From Papaver somniferum (lineage: Eukaryota; Streptophyta; Magnoliopsida; Ranunculales; Papaveraceae), in contig NC_039359.1 of assembly GCF_003573695.1 (NCBI RefSeq), positions 79,126,783 through 79,190,782 of the forward strand: a DNA stretch of 64,000 nucleotides, read 5' to 3'. The notes under the pieces are model-generated. The model was not told where the DNA came from. It saw only the letters and a program-made list of their open reading frames with translations, and made no database searches. Positions 23,023 through 35,097 of the stretch are shown in pieces (the stretch's first letter is position 1; the number at the start of each line of letters is the position of its first letter). Position numbers and translations under genes: made by a program.

Positions 23023-23985
23023 TAACTTAGTTTCTCTTATCCGGAATCGAATTGGACTAAACAATTCATCCCTAAAACCTTTTTCTTTTGTTAAGCCATA
23101 AATAATTCATACAAACCAAATAAATCAACTTGCATAATTATTTACCTCAACCGGAAGAAATTGAAACAAACATAGACATTAAAGTACTACAATTGCACCG
23201 TAATTTTGTAAGCCTAAACAATTGATACCAAACCATAAAGCAAGATATCAATAGTTTTTCTTAACCGTAAAAAATTGAATCACACACATCCATACACAAA
23301 TAATAGAATAAAACATCAATTGTACCGAAATTTTGTTAAGCAAAAGCAATAAATATATGCAATAAAATCAGGCTTTTCTTAAACAAGAAAACAATTAACT
23401 AACAAATTCGTTACCTCAAGCTCTGCATCCTCTTCACCCCCAAAAGATATGTCATTAAGCGCAAGTTCACATAGAAATCTCCCCCGTTGTGTTGTCATCC
23501 TCTCGCAAAACAAAAGAACAACAACAAATACCAACCTTTACCAGAGAAAGGTTGAAAATCGGTTTTAACTATTGCAATGCAAAAGTTGAAACCCCGAAAC
23601 ACATATTATTTTATGCTAAACCAAATGATTCAACATATTGTGACTTTTTCACATATTATTTCAATCAGAACCCCTTATGATCCTTTGATAAAGCCTACCA
23701 ACATGGGCTAGAACTTAATCCTGCTAAACCAAAAAGTCACCCAAACCATAAGGGTTCATACGTATGAGATCGAATATTAAGGTCGTGAAAACCGAAATCA
23801 AACATCCCATACATAGCAATAAGATAAAGCATTCAAGCACAAGCTATGTAATCGAAAACTATCACAAGAAAAATTATAAACCAATAATTTTATTCATAAA
23901 TAAGATAGTTTTATTCATAATAGACTTTATTTGAAATAATCAAAAGTTAATGTCTATTTTTCCTGACATATCCTTAAACTGATTA
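23023..23985 (-). other. B1 internal non-coding sequence
   Basis: AT-rich. Repeated attempts at a frame fail within tens of codons. The motif aaccg followed by an A-rich run and aattg recurs irregularly (23154, 23265, 23330). No gene is supported. Confidence 0.5.
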
Positions 23986-25278
23986 TTAAAGATCATCTTC
24001 AATGTCCTCGATTTTTTCAGGATCTTCATCAACAACATCTCGACTGATATCTCGGATTCTGCACACAATACCTTGATTATGTTCACGGGCTAAAGCATTA
24101 ACCTTTCGATTAATATTTCGAGCATACTCCCTATTACCGATTCCAAGTTTAATCAGCTTTCTTTGGTTATGATAACAATTCTTAGTAGTGCTGCCTGTCT
24201 ATGATGAGTTTCAATAGTACTGAGGAGGACTAGTCGTAGATTGATAATATCAATCTTAGCATCCAGACTGTTTTGGAGAACGAGATGAGTCACATCTTCC
24301 TTTTCATTTTCTATATCTTCTTTCATATTCTCATGATACTTTTAAGAACTTCCCTTTTATTTGAATTGATCACATCTTAGGGAAATTCCGAATACCAACA
24401 TCAGTTGTTGGAGTGAGCTTGTGATAGCTCAGAATTTGTGGAACATGATCCATCATGATATTTTCGAATATATATCCTTTTGGGATTCTTCCAAGAATAA
24501 ACTTCTTTTACTGTGTCACAGCTGAAGTGATCCGATTTAACAGAATGATCAGTTCGATGAACAGGGTCATAAGCGTGACTTGAAATTTTTTGAGTTGTGA
24601 AATAACCAGAACTCTTATATCGACCCAGGAATTCCTTGGAATATGACAACATCATTTGATGAGATTTTTTCCTGGATTCTATTTTAGACAGTTGATAAAC
24701 AACAAAATATCATGATCTGAAATCATTTGTATTTGTATACTTAAGTTGATCTTTCTCTCTGTTTAAGAGATAATCATCGTCAGATGATCATGACTTGACA
24801 CTATTCAAAGGATTACCTCTTAAAACACATCTTTTTTGATTCTTGTAAGTGGTTAGACTATTAGAATCACGATGTTGTATATTAGTTAATAGATTCTGGA
24901 CTTTAGAATCACATATCCTTGTTTTAACTAATATACCCCTTTTGGCTTGAACAAATTCAAGTTCTTTAGATTCAGCATCTTCATGAATCAAAGATTCTCT
25001 GACAATCTTCTCGGCAGATGGATAATGTATATTATCCTTTAGATTATATTTTCAGCAAGCTTTATGAAAAATCTAATCTCATTACTGTCATCTGAATCTG
25101 ACTTATTTGTCACAAGTATTTGTTTCCGTTTTAACTCATCATGGTTAATATTTCCTGATATGTGTTCCACTAGTGAACTAACAATGCTGAGTTGTTTATC
25201 AGGTTTAGAAAACAAACATACTTTCTGAAGTATATCATCTTCTTGCTTTATGTTAACTGAATTACTCATTAGATTCAT
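23986..25278 (-). pseudogene. B1 gag-like coding remnants
   Basis: A minus-strand ATG at 25278, about 58 bases after the primer site, opens roughly 80 codons (MNLMSNSVNIKQEDD...), ending at 25039. Further pieces lie at 24788-24991 and 24401-24655. A final piece, reaching a stop at 23986-23988, is rich in charged and Asn residues (about 24000-24320; REYARNINRKVNALAREH, then an acidic end EDIEDDL). The parts sit in different frames. I see no zinc knuckle and no pol motif. Position straight after the primer site suggests gag or a gag replacement; product unknown. Confidence 0.45.
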
Positions 25279-25335
25279 TTTCTTATAGGTTGGATCGCAC
25301 CAAACACAGATTTTTAGATCTTTTTGTGTTTGCCT

Positions 25336-25347
25336 GCTATGATACCA
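25336..25347 (-). other. B1 primer-binding site
   Basis: On the minus strand TGGTATCATAGC, one base from the initiator-Met tRNA site of A1 and A2, two bases after the LTR end. Confidence 0.85.
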
Positions 25348-25349
25348 AT

Positions 25350-28200
25350 TGAAAAAACGAGGGCACCCAAATACACCACAATCTTTTATTTTGAACACAA
25401 CCTATACAATACCCACTGTGTATAAACCTCTTGGAGATACAATCACTCAAGGAATATTTCAACACAGTGTCCACTTGATATAGGATTAGTATGAACTGAC
25501 CTAACTCGTGAATTAAATATCAAAGGCAAGTGGAGAAAACCAATACACTTTGTGTGATTGTCTATGGATATGGAATCAAGATAATACAACAAAAAAGTGA
25601 TCACTTGATAAAAGGTACGGAAATAACCGAAACCAGTGGGATCAATATCAAGTGCCCTGTTAACGTACAAAGTGCAATTTACTTTAATTATAATAAAACA
25701 ACTATAATGCGGAATTTAAAAGTAAATGTAACAACAAGATTTTGTTAACGAGGAAACCACAAATGCAGAAAAACCCCTGGACCTTGTCCATAATTGAATA
25801 CTCTCAGGATTAAGCCGTTATACAAAATCTAAACCAACTTCGTATAGTTGAGACCAAGCAACTAAACCTATAGTTCACCTAGTTCCGTCTGTATTCCTGC
25901 GCCCCCAACTTGCAGTAATTCACGCACTTGGAACAATTCCTTTGGTTCGTATTCCAAACATTAAAGGAACAACAAATTTGTTCGGTAACAACTCTTTTCA
26001 ACCAAGTGATATGAATTTGAAAAAAGGCTCTTTCGTCTATCCCCATAAACTCCTTTTTCAGGTCCTTAGATCTATCTTTTCAATAACTACCAAATTAATT
26101 TTTAAGATTATGCAATCAATACTTAGAATCACAAAGAATTGTATTGATGTAGATCTACTCAACTAATCAATCAAATCTAGCACAAAGATAAACCGATTAT
26201 AGTTGGATCCTTTTCCAGCTGAAACAAGTATTATGCACACCAAATATTATGAACCCAAATATCTTCTTTGTCTTCAAATCTTCTTTGATCTTCAATAAAC
26301 ACCTGCACACAATCAACTTGAATCTCTTGTGACCAATCACACACAGAACGGAGTCTGTTAACAATGGATTATCACAAGACATCTTTATATATACAAAGAC
26401 TATAAAGATCCCCGTCGAAACTTCTATCTAGTTCGAGTGAATATTATATCAGAAGAGAAGATTATCAAGCATAAACAAACTAGGTGCAATCAAAGTTCAA
26501 CAACCGTTAGTCAATCAAATCAATCGAAAACTAATAATAAACTTCAATTATCTAGTTTCCACCAACGGTACTAATAGAGATTCTCAATCCCAAAGAAGTC
26601 TTTAAACCGAGTGGCCGTAAGAGATTTCTCTTAATTAGGTTACTTTCCTCTCCGAATAGGCAGCTCCACCAGTAACAACATAACTAGGCAGTTTTGCTGG
26701 CTCTGAGGATTAGTTTGCTCGAAATTCAAACTTCAATATTTATAGGCAAGGAAGTTTGGACACCAAGGAATTTCCAAAACTGAATATTCTCAAAGATATG
26801 CAATAAACACAAAATCGGTTTTTATAATTCCTGGAAATGCTCTTTCCAATTAATGACCGAAATCTCAGTAAAAAATCTCCAATTAGTAAATGCACATTAC
26901 TAATTTTTATTATCTAAAGATATGCATTTTAATTGTTGGAAATTAAAAGCATATAAAAACTAAAAACCTTAATTAAAAGATTCTCAATTTATTTCGATCC
27001 GGGATTCTCCTTTAGCTATTAAGGAATATCTTTGAATAATAAAAGATAAGAGTTGTTGCATATGTTCAAAGTATGTTGACATCTTTACTTTGTAAATAAT
27101 TTTTCATATTTACAATCTTGGAACCGATTTGCCACACTTCAAAACAAGTTTAGAATTGGTTCATCTGACTTCCCAGAACTATGTGATTGATTATCCTATC
27201 AAATCACCATTAATGGGTTTCACGGTTCTACCTCAACATAAAGTTTCGGTTCTACCTCCAAGTGGGTACTAGGATCGGTTACACTAGTTACCATAAAATG
27301 GCTAACTAAGTACTAGGATTGGTTACCACTTCTTATGGTAAAATTTGTGATCGGTTGACCAAGTTATAGGATCGGTTACACCAACTTACTAAAACATGTT
27401 AAACCTCTTACAAGGATCGATTACACTTCTCTTGTGATCGGTCACACCTCTTATGGGGATCGGTTACCCAATGGCTAGTATTTAGTCACACCAAATTCAA
27501 GATATCGATCTTACCATCTTAGGTGATTACTTAAGATCGGTTTCACTAATAAAAGTCATACCAATACAAAAGTCAGGCCTTGTGAATAGTTTTACCAAGA
27601 TACATAAACAAGTTATGAGAGGTTATACTAAACACATATATTGGTAATTCAAAAGATTTGCAATGAATAAAAATACCAATAAGCCTAGCGATTTCCCTTT
27701 CGATTCAAAAAACAAGTTTATGAATTTACTTCCTTTAAAAGAATGTAAAACATTGCACCCATACTCATACACAATTACAATAGAATTCATACGATTATGT
27801 CGATGTCTTATATACGAAGTTCAAAAGATAGACGTTGTACTTCATATTGTATTCCTTAATACTATATCTAACTAGAGTATAATCATTCACAGCTTCGCAG
27901 TTATGTTTTCAATATGCACGACTTAACAGATACCTTAGGTAATGAAACAGTTCAAGTCAAATATTACTAACCTCAAGTGGAAGGATGTTGTCGTCGTTGT
28001 AGCTCCTTACTTCTTCACATTCTTCAAGTTTTCATGTAATACTTGTATGTCTCATATCCTAAACTTTCAAGCTAACCTATACGAAGTTGACTCTAGTAAA
28101 TAATCAAGCGACTCTTTAAATGAGTTTTGTTTCACTAAAATATGACAACCAAACTTGACATACCAACGCCTGGTGGATTCAACCGAGCTATGCTCTAACA
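25350..28200 (-). repeat. B1 LTR (2851 bp)
   Basis: On the minus strand it runs from TGTTAGAGCATAGC (28200) to cgttttttca (25350). It matches solo LTR B2, whose net length after removing nested insertions is 2831 bp. It holds a block of ggatcggttacac-type repeats at about 27270-27500. Short ORFs in it are not conserved in B2 and are not annotated. Confidence 0.85.
27225..27560 (-). repeat. Short tandem repeat in the B-family LTR
   Basis: Roughly ten diverged units of 25-45 bp contain the core aggatcggttacac (plus-strand spelling). The reverse form, aaccgatcct, recurs in B2 at 56040-56160 and 57345-57415. Confidence 0.65.
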
Positions 28201-28802
28201 AGCATCTTTATGATCTAGCACTCGACAAGAAGTACATAAATATTTGGGGAGTTTATAGTATCTGTATTCAATTAGAAAGGGGTGCTATCTTCCTGCAGTG
28301 AAGAGGGGGATTCCAGTTTGTAAATCTTTCTGAACACACATTCTGACGCAGACCTTAACGTTCTTCTTCAAGGGATGATTACCATAAGGTGGTTGAGCTT
28401 CCGACAATTCACCCATCTTGAGAGTAAGTTTCTTAAGATCATCAAATTCAGTACATTCCTTTGGAATGTTACATAAGATGAGCCAAAACAGTTCCTTAGC
28501 AAAGGAGATTTGATGATTTGCAGGTCAGCCAGTTGGTGGAACAACTTTAAGAAACATTAAGTGCCCACAAGCATACCAAGGTCTCTGAGTGTTAACCCTG
28601 ATGAAATTACTCTCCGCTAAGAAACTGATAAGCACCTTGTTTTTCAAACCATTGAAGGTAGCGACAGAAGGCGTTTGAGCTAAAGGCCATTGATTGCAGA
28701 TATAATAGCGAATATAAAATGTAGGGATAAGAGTTTCACAATAAATGTAGCCAACCATACACCATTTACAACTATTATCATACTCAGCTATGATAACAGT
28801 TT
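28201..28802 (-). pseudogene. DUF4283/zinc-knuckle ORF, C-terminal part
   Basis: Minus-strand coding from 28797 down to 28206, continuing the piece at 37628-37756 across A2 in frame. Residues such as RVNTQRPWYACGHLMFLKVV, then FAKELFWLILCNIPKE, then KKNVKVCVRM fit the DUF4283 pattern (RPW..., FWV.I..IP, iG, R..V.iD). It ends in YRYYKLPKYL-C-TS-C-RVLD-H-KDA, the start of a Cys/His knuckle where B1 begins; agcat at 28201-28205 would be the B1 target site. Stops at 28525 (TGA) and 28285 (TAG) inactivate it. Known: this pairing occurs in ORF1 of plant LINEs and in related host proteins. A LINE ORF1 is my preferred reading; no LINE polymerase is in view. Confidence 0.6.
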
Positions 28803-31241
28803 TGTTAGAGTATTCCTCGGTTGAACTCGTATGCGTTGCTATCTCAAGCATGTTTGTCAATGTTAGTGATCAAAACTATAAGTCTTGATTTCTAGTCTAT
28901 TATAGCTAAGTCTCGGACTAGGATAGAAAGTGTAGTTGAGCTCAAGAACTTCGTGGCGATTCATCATACAAGTAGAAGAACTACTCAAGTACCGGTGGAA
29001 CTTCTCGACAAAAAGGTATGTGAAGACTTGAACTTATCTATCACTCAAAAGTCTATATACTCAATCTCCTACTCTTTGAGACAAGAAGGCGTATGCTATA
29101 TATATAAACTTGGATTATACACATTTGGTATTTCGAGCCGAGTATACCTCGCCTATCTACATCTCGAAATATGTGTTGGTAAGCTTTTCTCCTCGATCAA
29201 TTTTATCTTTACCATGTGACAAAAGTCATGATTTGAAACATCTTGAAAATTGCTTTGACGAGAAATGGTGTAACAACTATATAACGTCCTCTAAGAATAT
29301 TTCAATGATTGAAATGAGAGTTTAGATAACATAACCAATGGTGGACATAAGCATTGTTTTGGAAACACATTTATGTATAAGTCCTATTACTTGAACCAAA
29401 GTTTGCAAACTTTGTTGATCAAGAGAACCGGAAGAATGGCGTGAGCCAAGTCTGGGAACTCAGTCCGCGGACTGCCGAAGTTCTCAAACCCGAGAATTTC
29501 TGCTGGAGTTGACAAACTACTTGCGTGAAGCTAAGTCCCGCAAACCGGCTAAGTTCTCATACCCGAGAATTTCTGCTGGATTTTGTAAAATCTGCCCGGT
29601 AACTTAAGTCTGCGAACTTGAGAAGGTTATATATCTGAAGATGATTTCTGAACTTAAACTCTAAAAAGACTAAGGAATGCAGTTTTCAAACCGTGGCTAT
29701 AAAAGTTCATGAATTGATTCAAGTGTATCAAATCATCTTTGCTTCAATTGTGTCTTGTGTAGTACATGAGATTTCCTTGTAATTGAACAACTCTCTAACT
29801 AGTTCATTTGAAGTCATTTGAACTAGTTATGGTGAAAAAGAACATGGTTGATATTAAATGCTCATATGGCTAACCTTTTGGTTAACTATTGTTGAACCAA
29901 CAAGTGCATAGTTTGGGTACTGTTAACAAACCTAGAAGAATGCATTGTCAAGTGTGTGTAACAAGCTAAGTTTTCGATCTAACGGTTGAGAAATATTAGC
30001 TCTAATCTAAATCAGGTTTTCATCTAACGGTGAATATTGAATGCTTTGTTACTAAGCTAACATTGATTGCAAACCCTGATTTGAAAGACAATATAAAGGA
30101 GACATCTAGTATTGTGCAAAACTAATCCCCACACCTTACGTGTGATATTAGTTTGCGTGCTAGAGTCGGTTCTCCTTTAACCTTTGGTTTTCTTCTTCTA
30201 AAACCAGGTTAACGACTTAAAGACTTCATTGCGATTATGAAGCCAGACCGATACTACTTTTATCGTAGTTGTGTGATCTGATCTTGCATCTTCTATCGCA
30301 CGAGTACAATCAGATTGATTGGCTTTAGATTGATATCTCTGATAGGCAAGATATAAAAAGTAATCACAAACATCTTCCTCTCATTGTTTGTGATTCTACA
30401 ACAACTTGTTTCGCTACCATACGATTAAGATTGTTGTGAGGTGATTGATAACTCTAGGCTGTTCTTCGGGAATATAAGACCGGGTTATCAATTGGTTCCT
30501 GTTCACCTTGATTATTATCAAAAGACGGAACAAAACTTTTAGGGTTTATCTGTGGGAGACAGATTGATCCTTTGATTGACTTGTCTGTGGGATACATATT
30601 TGTTTATTGTCAAAGCCTACGATTTTGGGTCGTAACAACTCTTAGTTGTGGGTGAGATCAGCTAAGGGAATCAAGTGCACAATATCCTGCTGGGATCAGA
30701 GGCGTAGGAGCATAATTGTACCTTGGATCAGTGGGAGATTGATTGGGGTTCAACTACAGTCCAATCCGAAGTTAGCTTGGAGTAGGCTAGTGTCTGTAGC
30801 GGCTTAATATAGTGTGTGTTCAATCTGGACTAGGTCCCGGGGTTTTTATGCATTTGCGGTTTCCTCGTTAACAAAATGATGGTGTCTGTGTTATTTCTAT
30901 TTCTGCATTATATTGTTTATCTTTATAATTAAAATAATACAGGTTGTGCGTTGTAGATCATCAATTAGAATATCCAACCTTTGGTTATTGATTTAAATTG
31001 ATTGATCCTTGGATATTGGTCTTTGGTATCATCGAAGTTATTCCTTGTGTTTGATTAAAGTCTCGCTGATTTCTATTAGCTCGAGTAAATCAAAACAAGA
31101 GAGAGATATTAACTCCTTGAGATAGTTTTACCTAGATTGAGTCTGACTGTCTAGTTGAATCTCTAGAAAGTAATTCGGATTTAGTCCATACATATTGCTA
31201 AGCGAAATATTGGATGGTGTTGTTAGACCCCCTCTTTTTCA
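28803..31241 (+). repeat. A2 5' LTR
   Basis: 2439 bp, TGTTAGAGTA to ctttttca. It carries the GCGAAC-type repeat block and the region missing from the A1 3' LTR. Confidence 0.9.
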
Positions 31242-31243
31242 AT

Positions 31244-31255
31244 TGGTATCAGAGC
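31244..31255 (+). other. A2 primer-binding site
   Basis: TGGTATCAGAGC, identical to the A1 site and two bases after the LTR end. Confidence 0.9.
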
Positions 31256-31307
31256 AGGCAAACATGTTCAAGACCTTACAAGTCTGTGTTTGTAGCGATC
31301 TGACTCT

Positions 31308-32489
31308 ATGGAATGGAGTACTATCTATGATAAATGTTTTACCAGATATAAAAGTTATATCTCGTCTAACTCTATTAAAGAGAAAGTTTCTACAATCTCG
31401 AATATAAATAAACCTTCTGTACTGACGAGACAGACTAACACTGACATGTGTACTTCCGATTACCCTTCAAATGTGAGCCTCTCCATTAATGAACGGGATT
31501 CAGCTGAAGAGAGTGAATTGATTCTAAATCTTGTTAGAATCCAAGATGATAGATTCAATCAGTTGAAGCACCATGTCAATGTTCTACTTGGTGTAATAAG
31601 AGATTGAAAACCCAAAGGTAATTCTGAAGTTCATTCTTCGTGTACGTCTCTTGAAGCTAGTCTCAGAAGAGATTCCTTGGAAATTGATCACCGCTTGAGT
31701 AAGCTCTCTATTCAAGGATGCTCAAAGCAATCTAATATGCCAAGTACTTCTGACACAACTAAAGATGGTTCATGCTCAGAAGTAAAAACGGAATCCCCTT
31801 CTAGTAAAACGGATGTGCCTGAAGTCACCAACACTCAAGGATGTTGCACATCAAATGAAGGGAAGAAATCTTATAACGATGATATTAAGACTGTACTATC
31901 TAATCATTCTGATGATCAGAAAGTATGTCTTGTCTGTGAGACAAAGAGTTCTGTTAAACGAAAGGGAACCTCTAGGTTGAAGAAAAAATCATTGGTTAAA
32001 CTTCAACACACCTTAGATTTAATTCTTAAAGGTGTAACTGACATTCGTATGACTAAACCAATTGGTTTTTGTACCTACCCTGTGTATGTTACCAGGAAAG
32101 TTAGTTCAATGAGCTCCTCGAACACTCAAGAACAAAACAGACGTCTTAATAAATATCGTTTAAAGGAAGATCGTGTCGTGGTCTATGGAAGTAACGTTGC
32201 TCCTGTCGAGAAAAGAAGTTCAGAAGAAAGAAGAAAGATTGATGAAATGAAAGATAATCTGAAAAAGATAATTGAAGGGTATAAAGAATTCGTCAACAGG
32301 TTGTCTTCCTCCTCAAACCAAAATTCTTCTGGTAAAAACTCAAACTATGTCTTGTATTTTGATGATAGTAAGTTTTATGATAATTTCTCACATAAAAAGG
32401 AGTCCTTCTCTAGATTCAGGAGGAAAAAGAGAGTTGACCATAAACACAAATCTCTTGATGAGCGTGTAGATCATACTTGTGCTAATTAA
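31308..32489 (+). pseudogene. A2 ORF1, unrecognised, one in-frame TGA
   Basis: ATG at 31308, about 50 bases after the primer site. One frame of 394 codons is broken only by TGA at 31605-31607; with arginine there (CGA to TGA) it would be open throughout. The product is Ser/Lys-rich and hydrophilic. It contains a CLVCETKSS pair of cysteines near the middle, a charged helix-like stretch (RRKIDEMKDNLKKIIEGYKE) and a very basic end (RFRRKKRVDHKHK). No zinc knuckle of CCHC type, protease or polymerase motif. Its place suggests a gag function, but it shows no likeness to the A1 gag. Product unknown. Confidence 0.55.
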
Positions 32490-32887
32490 TCACAAGGTTT
32501 GAAGATCTTACTCATAAAAACCCTGTTGAGTAAGATGGGTTAATAATCAGGTATACTTTTTGCATCTGCATCTGTTGAGTTGAGCTATCTTCTTATCGTC
32601 CATAGCTAAACTATTTGCTGTGCTTAAGGTGTTTTTGTCTATAAATTTGCTTCTCTTTTATTTAGGAAGTTCAATTTGAGTCTTGTTTCTTGCTACAACT
32701 ATGCTCAAAATTGCTTTCCGGAGTATGGAATTTTTCGAGTCTTTTGCTGCAAAAAGTCCCTTTTGGGCTTTATTTTTCTTCGGGTCATGTTGTACTCGAA
32801 CGGATACCCGTGTTCTGGGACGAGTCAACTGTTTAAGAAAACCCTAGAATCTCTTCCCTAAGAAACCGTTTTATACTAACCTATTGA
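32490..32887 (+). other. A2 inter-ORF stretch
   Basis: No supported coding. T-rich, with several near-stops. An intron joining the two ORFs cannot be excluded: gt/ag pairs exist but none is convincing. Confidence 0.35.
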
Positions 32888-33346
32888 GTTGTAAAAGTCA
32901 CGTACGCATACTCTAGGTTGGTTTCTGGGTTGTCAAGAATTTCTTCTTCTTCATCTTGCTATGGTGGTTTTGCAAGAGGATTCCTTGACAAAGGTGTTGT
33001 TGAGTCCAAGAAGAAAATAACCCTTATATATGAAAATCATCCTAATGCTTCATGTTATTTTGCCTATGTTCATGAGGATGCTAAAAAGGATGATATGATT
33101 TATGCTGAAGTTGTTCATGACTTTCTTAAGTACTTTGGGGAAGCAAAACAAGAGCTCATTGTGACTCTGAAAAATCTTGATGCATTGAAAACTGAGTTGG
33201 CAAAGGTTACTGTTGACCTTGGTCTCATAAAGTCTTACATCAATTATCTTCGCAAAGAGAATCACCTCTCCGATGTTGCAATGAATGTTGTTGATCACAA
33301 GCTCAAAGACCCTTTGTCTCGTGAGGATTCTGAACCGTCCATATGA
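32888..33346 (+). CDS. A2 ORF2, coiled-coil-like, unrecognised
   Basis: An open frame of about 152 codons follows a TGA at 32885. It has no ATG near its start; the first ATG encodes the M of MIYAEVVHDF at about 33096. From there a heptad-like pattern runs on (FLKYFGEAKQELIVTLKNLD, then ALKTELAKVTVDLGLIKSYI), suggesting a coiled coil. There is no counterpart in A1. It could be a downstream exon or a decayed second gene. Confidence 0.35.
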   Translation, partial: VVKVTYAYSRLVSGLSRISSSSSCYGGFARGFLDKGVVESKKKITLIYENHPNASCYFAYVHEDAKKDDMIYAEVVHDFLKYFGEAKQELIVTLKNLDALKTELAKVTVDLGLIKSYINYLRKENHLSDVAMNVVDHKLKDPLSREDSEPSI

Positions 33347-35085
33347 TCTTAGTTCGTGTTCGGGATAGCACTGGAGTCTGTTTTTCTTTAGCTTGTTTTA
33401 TTTAAGTTTCCTAGTATGTCTTCTTTTTGGTTTAGTTGTAAGAATAACTAGTGCCTTGAATAGCAGTGATTGTGACTACACATAGCTATTATTTTTCATC
33501 TTCTTTTTTAGGTTTATTGGTTTAAATTCTAAAAATATTTGGAGGATGATGTCTTGCAGTATTAATCTTTATGATTTGATATATTGCAATTTGTTATGGG
33601 ATTGGTGTTTACGTCCGTGAACTATGTTTGTCTCATACTTTGTCAAAAATAAAGTCGTTCTTGTTCGGTATTCACGTATTGGTAAAAGAATGAATGAACT
33701 TTTGGAAAATACAAAAGTCAAGCCTATATTTTCAATTATTTGATGGAAGATAGGTTAAAATCTTTTGTTTCAAGGATTATGTCTATTATTGTCGTTATGC
33801 AAATAGTGATTGAAGATAGAATGAATCCTTGTGTATTCCGCAGTATTGATCATCCCTGATCCATATTACTGTGAGGCTCCGTAATGTATCTTATGTTGAG
33901 AATTATACAACCAAGTTGATTTTCTTAGATTAATTGTTGTTCCGTGAGATATGTTATGTCGAGCATATTGAACTAAATTAATCATCTTGATTGGCTATTT
34001 AGTTATTGCTCCGTAAGCATTCTTATGTCGAGTAAAACAAATGACAATTAAATTGATTACTTTTGTAATTAGTTTGGTTGTGTATTCCAATTAGATTAAT
34101 TATGGGTTCTCTTATAATTAATCTAGTTGAGTATTTTCGTGACTCCATAAGGTTTTCTTGTGTTGAGTATATGAACGGTTAAGCTAATCGTTTTCTTATG
34201 GTTAACTTAGTCATAGCTACATAAGTTATCTTATGTTGAGCACAATCAATTGAATGTTCACTTTTTCTGTTTAATTTGATTGTGCATTCCGATTAAATTA
34301 ATCATGGGTTTACTTGTGATTAATTTGATTGAGTTTTTGGATATAGAAAATCATTCTCATGGTTTTTGGTATCCAATAAAAATCCTTATTTTCTTTTCAA
34401 ATTAAGGTCGCTCGTTGTTATTCTTTCGGGAATGACATCAAATGGGGGAGAGTTCTTTTGAACTTGTGCTTAATGGTCATATCTTGAGGGGTGTGCGGCT
34501 GTGGAATTTTAGAGGGGTTATCTTGTATCTTTAAACTCCTTGATGAATGCATTTAGCTCCGACTTTATGATTGCATATAAATTAGTTGGTATGTATTTTT
34601 TTCTTTTAGTCATGAAATGTCTCTTTCGGAAATTTCATTATGATCCCGTTCTTGTACCTTTGCCAATTTTATTGACAAAAAAGGGGAGAATTAATATGTA
34701 GCTCACACTACAAATACATTTGGTTTTCGGATCATTGTGTAAGGGGGAGTGGTTTCCATGTAAGATGGAGTATTGACTAAGGAGGAGTGATACATATCAT
34801 CATAGTATTATTGTTGAAGTTGTGATACAATTGAACTTTGACGCTATGTAATAATACTATGACACTGTAAAACAATGATCGAGACTGATGCTTTCTCATT
34901 GTTATAGCTACGGATCTTCAACAACGGTGATGCTAAACTTACAACCTTTGGGATCATTGGAGTACTTGGAAGTGACAAAGATTTCGAGGAATGTTGAAGA
35001 TTAAACATGTGGAATAGGAGCTACTAAAGTTTCTTTATCTTTTTTGTATTCCATATGTATTGATAGTTTTGTCACTAAAATTGAC
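33347..35085 (+). other. A2 3' internal non-coding region with tandem repeats
   Basis: Homologous to A1 at about 4930-6426. At 33876-34340 it has about six diverged units with a ctccgtaag...cttatg core and gattaatt-type half units. No gene is seen. Confidence 0.6.
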
Positions 35086-35097
35086 AAAGGGGGAGAT
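35086..35097 (+). other. A2 polypurine tract
   Basis: aaagggggagat directly before TGTTAGAGCA, identical to A1. Confidence 0.85.

Larger units (their letters stand above)
14646..28200 (-). mobile_element. Element B1 (copia-type, minus strand), split by C and cut by D
   Basis: Read on the minus strand: a 2851-bp LTR (28200 down to 25350), then a primer site, gag-like remnants to about 23986, then non-coding sequence to about 14646 where D interrupts. C sits inside at 15423-23017 with a 5-bp duplication, so 23018-23985 and 14646-15417 are one stretch. The LTR start (tgttagagc) lies directly against agcat, in the zinc-knuckle end of the DUF4283 ORF. The second LTR is not in the window. A solo copy of the LTR (B2) at 55303-61718 confirms both LTR ends. 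Confidence 0.75.
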